A stretch of DNA of 64,000 nt from Acidobacteriota bacterium (GTDB lineage: Bacteria > Acidobacteriota > Terriglobia > Bryobacterales > Bryobacteraceae): contig JACPNQ010000032.1 in the NCBI GenBank assembly GCA_016185425.1, positions 102,687 to 166,686 on the forward strand, written 5' to 3'. Shown in pieces: positions 51,156-60,235 of the stretch. Made by a program: the position numbers and the translations under genes. The notes beneath the pieces are model-generated. The model searched no databases. It saw only the letters and a program-made list of their open reading frames with translations, and was not told the DNA's origin. The stretch's first letter is position 1; every line of letters starts with the position of its first letter.

Positions 51156-51180
51156 TACTAGGTCTGATATTGTACTAGTA
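51156..51180 (+). promoter_or_regulatory. PadR-type operator overlapping the padR start
   Basis: TACTAG (51156-51161) and CTAGTA (51175-51180) form an inverted repeat that ends on the A of the padR ATG. A GATATT box (51166-51171) inside it can serve as -10, giving an almost leaderless mRNA. The site fits autoregulation by PadR. Confidence 0.6.
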
Positions 51181-51503
51181 TGTCGCCAGCGATGTTCCAC
51201 ATCCTGCTCTCGCTCGGTGCCGGAGAGCGCCATGGCTATGCCATCAAACGCGAAGTCGCCGCGCGCACGGAGGGGAAACTAAAGCTCGGGCCCGGCGTCC
51301 TCTATGGCTCGATCAATAAGATGCTCGAGCTCGGGCTGATCGACGAGGCGGAGGAGCGCCCCGATCCGCACCTGGACGACGAACGCCGCCGTTACTACCG
51401 GATTACGAAGCTGGGACGAAAGGCCGCGCAGGCTGAAGCCGCCCGGATGCGCGAGCTGGCGGAATTGGCTGCGGAGACATTCGGGATTCGCAAACATGCC
51501 TGA
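51180..51503 (+). CDS. PadR family transcriptional regulator
   Basis: A 107-residue winged-helix protein: MFHILLSLGAGERHGYAIKREVAARTEGKLKLGPGVLYGSINKMLELGLI and DDERRRYYRITKLGRKAAQAEAARMREL are classic PadR. It usually represses the gene behind it, here the 51496 permease, whose ATG lies within the end of padR (8 bp overlap). The pair padR plus permease is a standard acidobacterial unit. The TACTAG-type palindrome across its start is the likely binding site. Confidence 0.93.
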   Translation: MSPAMFHILLSLGAGERHGYAIKREVAARTEGKLKLGPGVLYGSINKMLELGLIDEAEERPDPHLDDERRRYYRITKLGRKAAQAEAARMRELAELAAETFGIRKHA

Positions 51504-53991
51504 CACGCCCCTCTCGCTCAAGGTGTACCGGCGGCTGTTGCAGCTCTACCCGGCTGGTTTCCGCGAGAACTACGCTGCGCCGATGGAGCGTGAGTTTTGC
51601 GACGAACTGGAGGAATCGAGCGGGCCGTTGGCGCTCGCGAAGCTCTGGGTTCGCCTTCTGGCCGATCTCGCTATATCCATCCCCACGCAGATCGTCCGCG
51701 AAATGGCGCAGGACGCGCGGCACACGCTGCGCCTCTGGGCCAACCGCCCTTGGAACACGGGCTTCGCCATCGCCGCGCTCGCCATCGGCATCGGCGCCAA
51801 TACGGGCGTATTCAGCGTCGTCAACGCGCTGCTGTTGCGTTCGCTGCCGTTCCACGACCCCGGCCGCCTGGCGTCGATGAGTCCTTACGAATACATTCCT
51901 CCGCACGGCAGCGCGAAAGAATTTCACGAGTGGCAGACGCAATCCGCCTACCTCGCCGGTGCCGCGCTGGTAGAGGAGAACGATGTCAACCTCGGCGGCG
52001 AGCGCGACGCCATCCGTGCCCACCACGCGCTGACATCCTGGAACTTTTTTACCGTCCTCGGCGCGCAGCCGGCGCTTGGACGCGGCTTCCTTCCGGAGGA
52101 GGAGACACCCGGACACGATGGCGTTGCAGTGATTAGCTACGGGCTTTGGCAGCAGTTGTTTGCAGGCGATCCCCGCGCGCTGGGCGCCACAGTCCGGGTC
52201 AACGGCGACCCGCTCACCATCGTCGGCGTGGCGCCGGGCGGCTTCGAGTATCCCAACCACTCCGTTCTTTGGAAGGCCGCCACGTACTCGCCTGGCAACA
52301 ACGGCTGGGCCACCGTCGCGCGCCTGAAGCCCGGCATCACGTGGGCGCAGGCCCGCGCCGCCTTCAGCGCTGATGCGGGAGACGGCAATCCGCGGCCGCA
52401 GTTGCGCTCGCTCCAGGACGCGCTCGCCGGCCGGGCGAAAGACGGCTCACTACTACTGATGGCCGGTGTCGCGCTTGTATTGCTCATCGCGTGCACTAAC
52501 GTGGCCAACCTTCTCATCGCGCGCACAGTCGACCGGGCACCCGAGCTCGCCATCCGCTCGGCGCTCGGAGCAAGCCAGGCACGCCTCGTCCAGCAGTTGC
52601 TCACCGAGTCGCTGCTGCTTTCCTTCGTCGCCACTATCGCCGGCTTCGTCGTCGCCTATTGGACAACGGCGCTCGCCGCGGCCGTGCAGCCGCCTCCGCT
52701 CGCCGCGCAATCATACTCCATATTCGATAGCGCCGTTGTGGCCTTCTCCGTGCTGATATCTGTCGCGAGCGCGCTGCTATTTGGAATCCTGCCCGCGCTC
52801 CATACGGGCCGTTTACGGGCTTCCGGATCGAGAGTGATTCGCCAAACGCTGGCCGCCGCGCAGGTGATGCTCACGATTGTTCTGCTGACCGCATCCGTCT
52901 CCGTAGGCCGCGCGTTTCTCCAGCTTATGGCTACCGATCGCGGCTACGACGTGAAGGGAGTTGTGACGGTGAACGTCGCGCTCGACGGCACAACGCATCA
53001 GATCAACAAGCGGCAACGGCCGTATTTCGAGGAAGTGCTGGCCCGCCTTCGCCGAATCCCAGGCGTGCGCAGCGCCAGTGCCACCGAATTCCTGCCGCTC
53101 TATGCGACTGGGTTTGTGGGCGGCCCGTTCGGGCTCGACGGCCAGCGAGCCAAACGTAATTCGACGATGCTCCCGGTGATGTCGGACTACTTCCAAACAA
53201 TGGGTGGCCGCATTCAGTACGGCCGCGAATTCACCGGCGCGGAGGTGCGCAACGGGGCGATGGTTGCGGTAGTCAATGAACGATTCGCCGCCAACTTTGG
53301 CGCGCCGCAAGACGCAGTCGGCCACGAAGTTACCGTACGGCGCGGCGCTTCGCGCAAGATCGTCGGCGTCGTGAAGGGCATGGACTTCGCCACCGACCCG
53401 ACCATGATCGACCCCAACCAAGTTTTCATTCCGTCTTCTACTCCGGGCGGTTTCTTCTCCACCTTCGTTGCGAGAGTCGATGGTCCGGCGGAGGCCCATC
53501 TCAGCACCATCCGCGACACGGTCCGCTCTGTCGACCCGGCGGTTCCCGTATTCGGCGTGAAGACCTTGGAGCAGCGCCAAGCCGACCTCTTCGCTCGCCC
53601 ACGGTTCTACCGGACGGCGGTCTGGCTGTTCTCGGGCTTCGCGTTGTTGTTGGCGGTGATCGGTATCTACGGCATCGTGTCTTATGCCGTGGCGCAGCGC
53701 ACAAGGGAGATGGGCGTCCGCCTGGCGCTTGGCACGACTGCGGTCCATCTCCGGGCGATGCTCCTCCGCCAGGAGTTAATTACGGTCGTTGTTGGAGCCA
53801 TACCGGGAATCGCCGCGGCGAGTCTAACCGGCCGTTACCTAGAGAGCCTGATCGAGGGAGCAGAATCGACCGGCCTCGCCACATCCCTGGCCGTCGCCCT
53901 GCTTCTCGCGTTCATCGCGTCGACGAGCATCTGGGCGGGCACGCGCCGGATTGCCAGCCTCGACATTATGTCGATCCTGCGCACGGATTAA
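51496..53991 (+). CDS. MacB/FtsX-like orphan permease with N-terminal prefix domain
   Basis: An 831-residue ADOP permease. Residues 1-80 form the extra helical 'prefix' domain (LSLKVYRRLLQLYPAGFRENYAAPMEREFCDEL) seen in PadR-linked members. The usual repeat then begins (RPWNTGFAIAALAIGIGANTGVFSVVNALLLRSLPF), with FtsX units at about 320 (VALVLLIACTNVANLLIARTVDRAPELAIRSALGAS) and 715 (FALLLAVIGIYGIVSYAVAQRTREMGVRLALG). The end DIMSILRTD is typical. No ATPase is nearby; the substrate is unknown. Confidence 0.92.
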   Translation: MPDTPLSLKVYRRLLQLYPAGFRENYAAPMEREFCDELEESSGPLALAKLWVRLLADLAISIPTQIVREMAQDARHTLRLWANRPWNTGFAIAALAIGIGANTGVFSVVNALLLRSLPFHDPGRLASMSPYEYIPPHGSAKEFHEWQTQSAYLAGAALVEENDVNLGGERDAIRAHHALTSWNFFTVLGAQPALGRGFLPEEETPGHDGVAVISYGLWQQLFAGDPRALGATVRVNGDPLTIVGVAPGGFEYPNHSVLWKAATYSPGNNGWATVARLKPGITWAQARAAFSADAGDGNPRPQLRSLQDALAGRAKDGSLLLMAGVALVLLIACTNVANLLIARTVDRAPELAIRSALGASQARLVQQLLTESLLLSFVATIAGFVVAYWTTALAAAVQPPPLAAQSYSIFDSAVVAFSVLISVASALLFGILPALHTGRLRASGSRVIRQTLAAAQVMLTIVLLTASVSVGRAFLQLMATDRGYDVKGVVTVNVALDGTTHQINKRQRPYFEEVLARLRRIPGVRSASATEFLPLYATGFVGGPFGLDGQRAKRNSTMLPVMSDYFQTMGGRIQYGREFTGAEVRNGAMVAVVNERFAANFGAPQDAVGHEVTVRRGASRKIVGVVKGMDFATDPTMIDPNQVFIPSSTPGGFFSTFVARVDGPAEAHLSTIRDTVRSVDPAVPVFGVKTLEQRQADLFARPRFYRTAVWLFSGFALLLAVIGIYGIVSYAVAQRTREMGVRLALGTTAVHLRAMLLRQELITVVVGAIPGIAAASLTGRYLESLIEGAESTGLATSLAVALLLAFIASTSIWAGTRRIASLDIMSILRTD

Positions 53992-54015
53992 TTCTCCGCT
54001 GTAGAATATCCTGCG

Positions 54016-54369
54016 ATGACCAATCTCCTTCTGCGGTGGGTTCTGAGCGCCGCGGCGCTCTTTGTTGTGGCGTACTTCGTTCCCGGCGTTCACGTAACCG
54101 GCATCTTGGCGGCGCTCATCGCTGCGGCTGTCATCGGCCTCGTCAATGCAACTCTCGGCTCCGTCATCAAGTTCCTCGCGCTGCCGATTCGCATCCTCAC
54201 TCTTGGCATCGCGTCACTCGTCATCAACGCTTTGATGCTGATGCTCTCGGCGGCCCTCGTTCCCGGATTCCGCGTGGACGGTTTCATCGCCGCGTTCATC
54301 GGAAGCATCGTATTGAGCCTCGTTACCGCGCTCTTCGGCATGTTTCTGTCCGATAGTGAATCAAAGTGA
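54016..54369 (+). CDS. Four-helix phage-holin-like membrane protein
   Basis: A 117-residue very hydrophobic protein with four membrane helices (about 5-24, 28-50, 55-80, 88-112) and the conserved VNATLGSVIKFLALPIRILTLGIASLVINALML segment of the 'mycobacterial 4 TMS phage holin' family. Most members are chromosomal and not phage-derived; the function is unknown. TAGAAT at 54002-54007, close to the ATG, may be the -10 of its own promoter. Confidence 0.88.
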   Translation: MTNLLLRWVLSAAALFVVAYFVPGVHVTGILAALIAAAVIGLVNATLGSVIKFLALPIRILTLGIASLVINALMLMLSAALVPGFRVDGFIAAFIGSIVLSLVTALFGMFLSDSESK

Positions 54370-54383
54370 TAGAGTATTGAGCC

Positions 54384-55607
54384 ATGCTCTCCCGCAGGCT
54401 CTTTCTCTCCGCGATTCCAGTCGCCGCGGCATCGATTGGCAAGGTCAAAATCCGCGATGTGCAGGTGATGCTTTTAAAGGGCGAGCGCACCTACACGCTC
54501 ATCAAAATCACGGCGGATAACGGCGCTTACGGGATCGGGGAAGCCTATGGCAGCCCAGGTATTGGCGTGAAGGAGCAGGTCCTGGCGTTGCGGCCTTGGC
54601 TGATCGGCAAGGACCCGCTGCAGATTGACACGCTCTATACCGGTCTCGGCGCCGGTGGCGGAGGGCTTTCGGGGACACGCACCGACGGCTCGGCGCATAA
54701 CCTGATGCGCGCGGCGAGCGGTATCGAAATGACTCTTTGGGACTTGGCGGGTAAGATACTGGGCGTTCCTACGTGGACGTTACTCGGCGGTAAGTTCCGC
54801 GACAAGGTTAGAGTCTATGATCACGCCGCGCCGCGTAACATGCTGGATAAAGCGTCGTGCAGGGAGTGGGCGGCGAAAGTGAAGGAAGATCCGGCCGGAT
54901 TCACCTGCCACAAGTTCGGCTTCCCGCGCACGAAGCCCGGCGACGACAATGCCAAGGACCCCAGCAACCGTATCCTCACAACGAAGGAGCTCAACCAGGT
55001 TCGGCAGGGCTTCGAGAATTGCCGGGAAGCGATCGGCTGGGACCACGACATCATGGTTCACTGCCACTGGGAGTACGACGTGCGCACCGCGATTCAGATC
55101 GCCGAATCGGTGGAGTCGATCAAGCCGGTGTGGCTCGAAGACCCGCTGCTGGTCGATTATTCCTCTTCCTGGCAGAGGCTGACTGCGTCCGCGAAGGTGC
55201 CGATCTGCATGGGCGAGAATCTTACGCGCCGGGAAGGCTTCAGCCAGTTCATCGTGAATCAGGGCTGCGACATCATCCACCCCGATATGCGCAATTCGGG
55301 CGGGTTCCTTGAGACCAAGCGCATCGCCGACTTCGCGTCTTCGTTCGGCATTCCGATCGCCACGCACAACACCGCGAGCCAGGTTCATACTTATGCCAAC
55401 ATCAACTGGGCCACGTCGATCCGCGACTACATCGCCACCGAGACCGTTACCGGTAAGGGCGATTGGATGGACAAAGTGCTTTTGCTCGATGGGCCTTATA
55501 TTCAGGGCGGCTACATCAAGCCAACCGAGAAACCGGGGCTTGGTATCGAACTCAACCCGGACGTCGTGCGAGCGCACCTAGCGCCGGGCGAGAACTGGTG
55601 GGCGTAG
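54384..55607 (+). CDS. Enolase-superfamily enzyme, mandelate racemase/galactonate dehydratase-like
   Basis: A 407-residue enzyme of the enolase superfamily. The capping N-terminal domain (KVKIRDVQVMLLKGERTYTLIKI) is followed by a barrel with the metal ligands in VHCHWEYD, WLEDPL and CMGENLTRREG and a late histidine in IATHNTAS. The CHKFG segment carries the lysine on the first catalytic strand. The pattern suits a sugar-acid dehydratase, but the substrate cannot be read from sequence. The N-terminus (LSRRLFLSAIPVAAAS) looks like a degenerate Tat signal, so it may be exported. The 3' end overlaps the convergent metallophosphoesterase gene by 56 bp. Confidence 0.85.
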   Translation: MLSRRLFLSAIPVAAASIGKVKIRDVQVMLLKGERTYTLIKITADNGAYGIGEAYGSPGIGVKEQVLALRPWLIGKDPLQIDTLYTGLGAGGGGLSGTRTDGSAHNLMRAASGIEMTLWDLAGKILGVPTWTLLGGKFRDKVRVYDHAAPRNMLDKASCREWAAKVKEDPAGFTCHKFGFPRTKPGDDNAKDPSNRILTTKELNQVRQGFENCREAIGWDHDIMVHCHWEYDVRTAIQIAESVESIKPVWLEDPLLVDYSSSWQRLTASAKVPICMGENLTRREGFSQFIVNQGCDIIHPDMRNSGGFLETKRIADFASSFGIPIATHNTASQVHTYANINWATSIRDYIATETVTGKGDWMDKVLLLDGPYIQGGYIKPTEKPGLGIELNPDVVRAHLAPGENWWA

Positions 55608-56421
55608 AGTCCCAGTCGGCCAGAGAGAAAACTCTTCCGTTTTCGGCCACTTCGCGGACAGTCATCTCGACTTTTCCGTTCTGCACGTTAGCGGAGATCC
55701 AGTGGTAGAACCAACCTTCTTTGAATCCCTGGCCGAGTTTCAGCCCGCGTTCCATGCTGCCACCGGAGCTGCCGATTTGCAGATAATGGACGCCATCCAG
55801 TTGTAAATGCAGGAGTTGATGCACGTGGCCGCTGATGACGTAGTCAACTGCGTGCTTGCGGGCCAGATCGTGCAGAGGGAAGTTGCGGTTGCCCAACATG
55901 ACATTGAGCAGCCAGGACGGCCGGTGGCAGAAAACGAATTTCGGCTTTAGTTCCTTATGCTTAGCGAACTGGCTCTCGCAATACTCGAGCTGGGGCGGGA
56001 GAAGGTCATCGGTGAGGCTGTTATCGAGGATGACAAAGAGCGCGCCCCGATGCACGTGGGTGTGCATAACGGGGTGCCCGGCCTCAATTTCAAACAGCCG
56101 TTTAGATTCCTGGGACCAAATATCGTGGTTTCCGGGCACGTAAAGTGACGTATAACGACGATAATCGCGCCATATCGCGTCCATTTCGCGCCATTGCCGC
56201 ACCGCGGTACGATCATCGCCACCCTGGATAATGTCGCCGATCGAAACCGTCAACGCGGGCCGGAATTGATGCACTTGCTGCCAGGTCTGACGGAAGATTT
56301 CGGGGTCGGCATTACCGGTGCGGTCCCCGATCAATGCGAATTGGAATCCGCCGCTTCCCTGCCCCAGGACGACGCAGGATGCGCCGGCGGCTAAGAATTT
56401 TCTGCGATTCCAGTTGCTCAT
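55552..56421 (-). CDS. Tat-exported metallophosphoesterase
   Basis: A 289-residue calcineurin-like phosphoesterase. Metal-binding motifs in order: GDRTG, SIGDIIQGGDD, PGNHD, FCHRPSWL and ISGHVHQL. The first motif has Arg where GDXH proteins have His. The N-terminus NRRKFLAAGASCVVLG is a Tat signal, so the folded, metal-loaded enzyme is probably exported. The substrate is unknown. It is transcribed convergently into the enolase-superfamily gene and divergently from the glycosyltransferase at 56461. Confidence 0.87.
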   Translation of the reverse strand: MSNWNRRKFLAAGASCVVLGQGSGGFQFALIGDRTGNADPEIFRQTWQQVHQFRPALTVSIGDIIQGGDDRTAVRQWREMDAIWRDYRRYTSLYVPGNHDIWSQESKRLFEIEAGHPVMHTHVHRGALFVILDNSLTDDLLPPQLEYCESQFAKHKELKPKFVFCHRPSWLLNVMLGNRNFPLHDLARKHAVDYVISGHVHQLLHLQLDGVHYLQIGSSGGSMERGLKLGQGFKEGWFYHWISANVQNGKVEMTVREVAENGRVFSLADWDSTPTSSRPALGALARRPG

Positions 56422-56460
56422 GGTGAGAATTCCTCCTCGCGCCAGCCACTAATCTAACAA

Positions 56461-58200
56461 GTGTATTGGACCGAGTCACTCCCCTACGTCTTGCTGCCGC
56501 TCGTTGTGTGGCTGACCATCAGCGGGCTAGACGACCTGTTTTTATTGGGGTTTTGGATCTACTTTCGGATCCGGGAGGGCGGCGTGCCGCCGGAGGCTGT
56601 GCGCGGTGACGGCGTTGAAAGGAATATCGCGATCTTTACACCGCTGTGGCAGGAGGAGGCGGTAGTGCGGCAGATGGTGACACACAATGTCACCGCGATC
56701 CAATACACCCGCTATCACTTCTTTATCGGCGCATATCCGAATGACGAGCCGACAATCGACGCAATCCGGGAATTGCCGGCGCGGTTTGCGAACGTGCATT
56801 TGGCGTTGGTTCCGCACGACGGCCCAACGTCGAAGGCCGACTGTTTGAATTGGATCTATCAGCAGATGCTGCTAGAGGAAGAACAATCGGGAGAGCAGTT
56901 TGACGCGATCATCACGCACGACGCGGAAGACCTGATCCACCCCAATTCTCTGCGCGCCGTCAACGCGCATCTGCCCCACTACGACATGATTCAGGTGCCC
57001 GTGCTGCCTCTCGCGACGAGTGTGCGTGAATGGGTGCACGGCGTCTACATCGATGAGTTCAGCGAGTTTCAATCACGCGATCTGTACGTGCGCGCGCGTC
57101 TCGGCGGGTTTTTGCCGTCGGCGGGTGTGGGGACGGCGTTCAGCCGCCGGGCATTGGAGCGATTGGCGGTCAGCGCGGAGAACCGGATCTTCGAGCCGTC
57201 GTGCCTGACGGAAGACTACGAGAGCGGATTTCGTGTGCGAAGCCTCGGTTTTCGACAGATCTTGTTGCCCGCGGGACGCGACGTCGTCGCCACGCGCGAG
57301 TATTTTCCGCGCACGTGGCAGGCTGCGACGAAGCAGCGGACGCGGTGGGTGTCGGGGATTGTGTGGCAAGGAATAGAGCGGCACGGGTGGCAGGGCGGAT
57401 GGCGGCAGTGGTGGTGGCATTGGCGGGACCGGAAGGGGCTTGTGGGCAATCCAATGAGCTTGCTGGCGAACGTGCTGTTGTTTATTGGCTTGTTCGTGAA
57501 GTTCGATCATGCTATGCCCGCGGTTGTTCCGTTCACGCTCGGAATGGCTGTATTGCAGGCGGCGGCGCGCGCGGCGATTGTGTATCGTTATTACGGATGG
57601 CGGCACGCGTTGCTCGCGCCGCTGCGGATTCCGCTGGCGAATGCCATCAATGCCGTGGCCGCGGGACGGGCAACCTGGAGGTATTGGCGCGCGCGTTGGC
57701 GCGGTGAGCCGCTTGTCTGGTTGAAGACGGCGCACCAATATCCGAACCGGGCGGCGCTGGAAGCGCACCGGCCGACGTTGCAGGAGGTGTTGGTACAGTC
57801 GGGCTATTGTACGTGCGAGCAGGTGGAAGCCGCGATCAGGAGCAAGCCGGCAGGGAAGCGGCTGGCGGACTGGATAGTGGCGTGCGGCGCGGTGAGCGAA
57901 GGGCAGATGTATGAGGCGCTGAGCCTGCAGCTTTGCGTGCCGCTAGCGAGCGTTCATCCCTGGGAGATTCCGGCGGCGACGGCGCGCGCGCTACCGGCGC
58001 ACGTGGTGCGGGAGACGGGAGTGATACCGATCCGGAGGCAGGCCGGCGAGTTAGTGTTGGCGTCGGCGGATCTGCCAGCGGAAACCGTGCAAAAGAACCT
58101 GCAGGAATACACGCGAATGCCGGTGCGATTCGCGCTGGTTACGCGTTCCAATTATGCCGAGCTGCGCGGGGCTTTGCTGCCTGGCGAGGGAGCAGCATGA
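56461..58200 (+). CDS. NfrB-like GT2 membrane glycosyltransferase with C-terminal GspE-N domain
   Basis: A 579-residue protein: N-terminal membrane helices (about 5-38), a GT2 catalytic domain (about 55-330) with ITHDAEDLIHP as DXD region, CLTEDYESGFRVRSLGFR and the QRTRWVSGIVWQG motif of processive-type enzymes, then helices (about 335-385). A C-terminal MshEN/GspE-N domain follows (about 435-575: LQEVLVQSGYCTCEQVEAAI, LADWIVACGAVSEGQMYEALSLQLCVP). That domain binds cyclic-di-GMP in related proteins. The layout is that of NfrB, part of an envelope polysaccharide system. The start is GTG at 56461 with no clear ribosome-binding site. Confidence 0.88.
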   Translation: MYWTESLPYVLLPLVVWLTISGLDDLFLLGFWIYFRIREGGVPPEAVRGDGVERNIAIFTPLWQEEAVVRQMVTHNVTAIQYTRYHFFIGAYPNDEPTIDAIRELPARFANVHLALVPHDGPTSKADCLNWIYQQMLLEEEQSGEQFDAIITHDAEDLIHPNSLRAVNAHLPHYDMIQVPVLPLATSVREWVHGVYIDEFSEFQSRDLYVRARLGGFLPSAGVGTAFSRRALERLAVSAENRIFEPSCLTEDYESGFRVRSLGFRQILLPAGRDVVATREYFPRTWQAATKQRTRWVSGIVWQGIERHGWQGGWRQWWWHWRDRKGLVGNPMSLLANVLLFIGLFVKFDHAMPAVVPFTLGMAVLQAAARAAIVYRYYGWRHALLAPLRIPLANAINAVAAGRATWRYWRARWRGEPLVWLKTAHQYPNRAALEAHRPTLQEVLVQSGYCTCEQVEAAIRSKPAGKRLADWIVACGAVSEGQMYEALSLQLCVPLASVHPWEIPAATARALPAHVVRETGVIPIRRQAGELVLASADLPAETVQKNLQEYTRMPVRFALVTRSNYAELRGALLPGEGAA

Positions 58201-58255
58201 AAAGGGGCATCGAACTCAACGGCCGGACGTTGAGCACCTCCGATGATGCCCCTTT
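58201..58255. repeat. Nested palindromes after the NfrB-like gene
   Basis: An 11-bp perfect outer stem (AAAGGGGCATC at 58201-58211 with GATGCCCCTTT at 58245-58255) encloses a second perfect 7-bp hairpin (CTCAACG at 58215-58221 with CGTTGAG at 58228-58234). It starts on the base after the stop codon and lies between convergent genes. It may act as a bidirectional terminator, though the T-run is only three long. Confidence 0.7.
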
Positions 58256-58300
58256 CCAATCTGACTCTAAGTCAGTTATCGGCGGAGACACGCGCAAACA

Positions 58301-58894
58301 TTACGCTTGCGCGAGTATCCAGCAGATCATTTTTTCCATCGCCTTGCCGCGGTGACTGACCAGGAGCTTACGTTCCGGTTCGGCTTCGCCGAACGTGCAG
58401 TGGAACGGTGGATAGAAAAAGAGCGGATCGTAGCCAAAGCCGTTTGATCCGCGGGGTTCGTGGAGAAGGACGCCTTCGACATCGTCCTGAAACAGAGCGA
58501 GGAGTTCTCCACTTTTCGCTACAGCCATGGCGCAAACGAATCGCGCCCGGCGGTTTTTTTCCTGCTTCATCACATCGAGGAGTCTGGCGTTGTTCGCAGC
58601 ATCGGTGGCGTGTTCGCCGGCGTAGCGAGCGGAAAAGACGCCCGGCTCCCCATTGAGCGCATCGACGGCGAGGCCGGAATCGTCGGCGAAGACCAGGCCC
58701 CCGGTAAATGTGCTGTAGTAGACGGCTTTGAGTTCGGCGTTCGCGGCGAAGGTGGTACCTGTTTCTTCCGGCGGCTGAATCTCCTTCAGACCGGGGACTG
58801 AGAGGACTTCCAGAAGACCGGCGCCGTGGTGGGCGGCGATGAGGTTGAATTCGCGGAGTTTGCCTGGGTTCGTGGTGGCGAAGTAGACCGTCAT
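58301..58894 (-). CDS. rdgB: Non-canonical purine NTP pyrophosphatase
   Basis: A 197-residue RdgB/HAM1 enzyme that hydrolyses ITP, dITP and XTP to keep damaged purines out of nucleic acids. Signatures: FATTNPGKLREF at the N-terminus, ADDSGLAVDALNGEPGVFSARYAG, and GFGYDPLFFYP near the C-terminus. It overlaps the rph stop by 4 bp, the common rph-rdgB pairing. Confidence 0.96.
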   Translation of the reverse strand: MTVYFATTNPGKLREFNLIAAHHGAGLLEVLSVPGLKEIQPPEETGTTFAANAELKAVYYSTFTGGLVFADDSGLAVDALNGEPGVFSARYAGEHATDAANNARLLDVMKQEKNRRARFVCAMAVAKSGELLALFQDDVEGVLLHEPRGSNGFGYDPLFFYPPFHCTFGEAEPERKLLVSHRGKAMEKMICWILAQA

Positions 58895-59610
58895 GGCAAG
58901 GTTACAAACTGCTTTTGCAGCGCAATCAGCTCACTTACTCCTTGCTTTCCGAGACTGAGCAACAACGCTAACTGGGCGTCGTCAAACGCCTTGTGTTCGG
59001 CGGTGGCCTGGAGTTCGATGAAACGGCCGGCGCCGGTCATGACGATGTTCATGTCGACTTCGGCGGTGGAGTCCTCTTCGTAACATAGATCGAGATAGCC
59101 TTCGCCGCCACAGATGCCGACGCTGGTTGCGGCGACATAATCGCGAACCGGGTTGGATGACAGGATGCCCGCCTTCACCAGACGGCTGACGGCCATACCG
59201 AGAGCGATGAAAGCGCCGGTAATGGCAGTGGTGCGGGTACCACCGTCGGCCTGGAGGACATCGCAGTCGAGGACGACAGAACGTTCGCCGAGTGCCTTGA
59301 GATCGACAACGCCGCGGAGGGCGCGGCCGATGAGGCGTTGGATTTCCATAGTACGGCCGGACTCGCGTCCCTTCTTGACTTCGCGGGAGGTGCGGGTGAC
59401 GGTGGCGCGAGGGAGCATGGCGTACTCGGCTGTCACCCAACCCTGGCCGCTGCCGCGGAGGAAAGATGGCACCGTGTCTTCAACGGTCGCCGCGCAGAGA
59501 ACGCGCGTATGGCCAACCGAGATCAGGGCCGATCCTTCCGCCGTCAGAAGGTAATCGGCCTCCACCGTGACCGGGCGCAGTTGCGCCGGCCCTCGTCCGT
59601 CAACTCTCAT
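58891..59610 (-). CDS. rph: Ribonuclease PH
   Basis: A 239-residue phosphorolytic 3'-5' exoribonuclease that trims tRNA 3' ends. Signatures: MRVDGRGPAQLRPV, TRVLCAATVED, GWVTAEYAMLPRAT, GRESGRTMEIQRLIGRALR and DADGGTRTTAITGA-type (LQADGGTRTTAITGAF). The ATG at 59610 has AGGAG 6 nt upstream; the frame extends further without family sequence. It is followed by rdgB. Confidence 0.97.
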   Translation of the reverse strand: MRVDGRGPAQLRPVTVEADYLLTAEGSALISVGHTRVLCAATVEDTVPSFLRGSGQGWVTAEYAMLPRATVTRTSREVKKGRESGRTMEIQRLIGRALRGVVDLKALGERSVVLDCDVLQADGGTRTTAITGAFIALGMAVSRLVKAGILSSNPVRDYVAATSVGICGGEGYLDLCYEEDSTAEVDMNIVMTGAGRFIELQATAEHKAFDDAQLALLLSLGKQGVSELIALQKQFVTLP

Positions 59611-59627
59611 TCCAACTCCTTTGCCTC

Positions 59628-59792
59628 TTACTTCGCCGACTTGAGCATGGCCGAAAATATCCAGCCTACCAGCAAGATTGCTCCTATGACTAACAATAAA
59701 CAAGGGATAGCGCCCTTAGCATCGCGTATGCGATCGGTTTTTTTCGGTTCCTGTCCCTTGGCCGGTTTGAGGGACGGCTTCATCTTCGCCAT
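59628..59792 (-). CDS. Small single-helix membrane protein
   Basis: A 54-residue protein: a basic N-terminus (MKPSLKPAKGQEPKKTDRIRDAKG) and one membrane helix (IPCLLLVIGAILLVGWIFSAML). It stops 18 bp before the rph start on the same strand. No family was recognised. It is divergent from the lipoprotein at 59828. Confidence 0.55.
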   Translation of the reverse strand: MAKMKPSLKPAKGQEPKKTDRIRDAKGAIPCLLLVIGAILLVGWIFSAMLKSAK

Positions 59793-59827
59793 AATTGCCG
59801 CAAGTCCTGTTCTACCATGGGAAGCAC

Positions 59828-60235
59828 ATGAGGATTTCGCGTCGGGCAAGTTTCCTCCTGGCCGCAATCCCGGCCGGGCTGATGTCGTGCGGACCGGGCA
59901 AACGAAGTGTGAGCGAACCGCCGGAAAAAATTCACGGAGGATGGACCCGTGAGGCGATGGCCGAACAGGCGGCAATGGCTGTTCCGGAGAGTATTCGCGG
60001 ATTGAACCCGTTAAAGGTCTGGCGCGTCACATATAGAGGCCCACAGGACATTTCGGGACTGTGGGTCCTTTATCCGAGCGAAACCGTGGCATTTGAAGCG
60101 ATCCAAAAGATCAACAAGAACGCGACGATCCGGCCATTCTTCCGTGGCGCGTTCTTTGTAGTGCTTGACGCGGGTGGCGTACCGCAGCAGGCGCTTGGCG
60201 ACTTTCAGGAAGGTGTGACGAAGGCTCTCCCGTGA
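59828..60235 (+). CDS. Small lipoprotein
   Basis: A 135-residue protein with a signal peptide ending in a lipobox-like LMSC (Cys at about residue 20 after SFLLAAIPAG), so probably lipid-anchored. The mature part (GGWTREAMAEQAAMAVPESIRGLNPLKVWRVTYRGP, then FFRGAFFVVLDAGGVPQQALGDFQEGVTKAL) matches no family I recognise. Its stop overlaps the GTG start of the membrane transglutaminase, suggesting a joint function. Confidence 0.72.
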   Translation: MRISRRASFLLAAIPAGLMSCGPGKRSVSEPPEKIHGGWTREAMAEQAAMAVPESIRGLNPLKVWRVTYRGPQDISGLWVLYPSETVAFEAIQKINKNATIRPFFRGAFFVVLDAGGVPQQALGDFQEGVTKALP

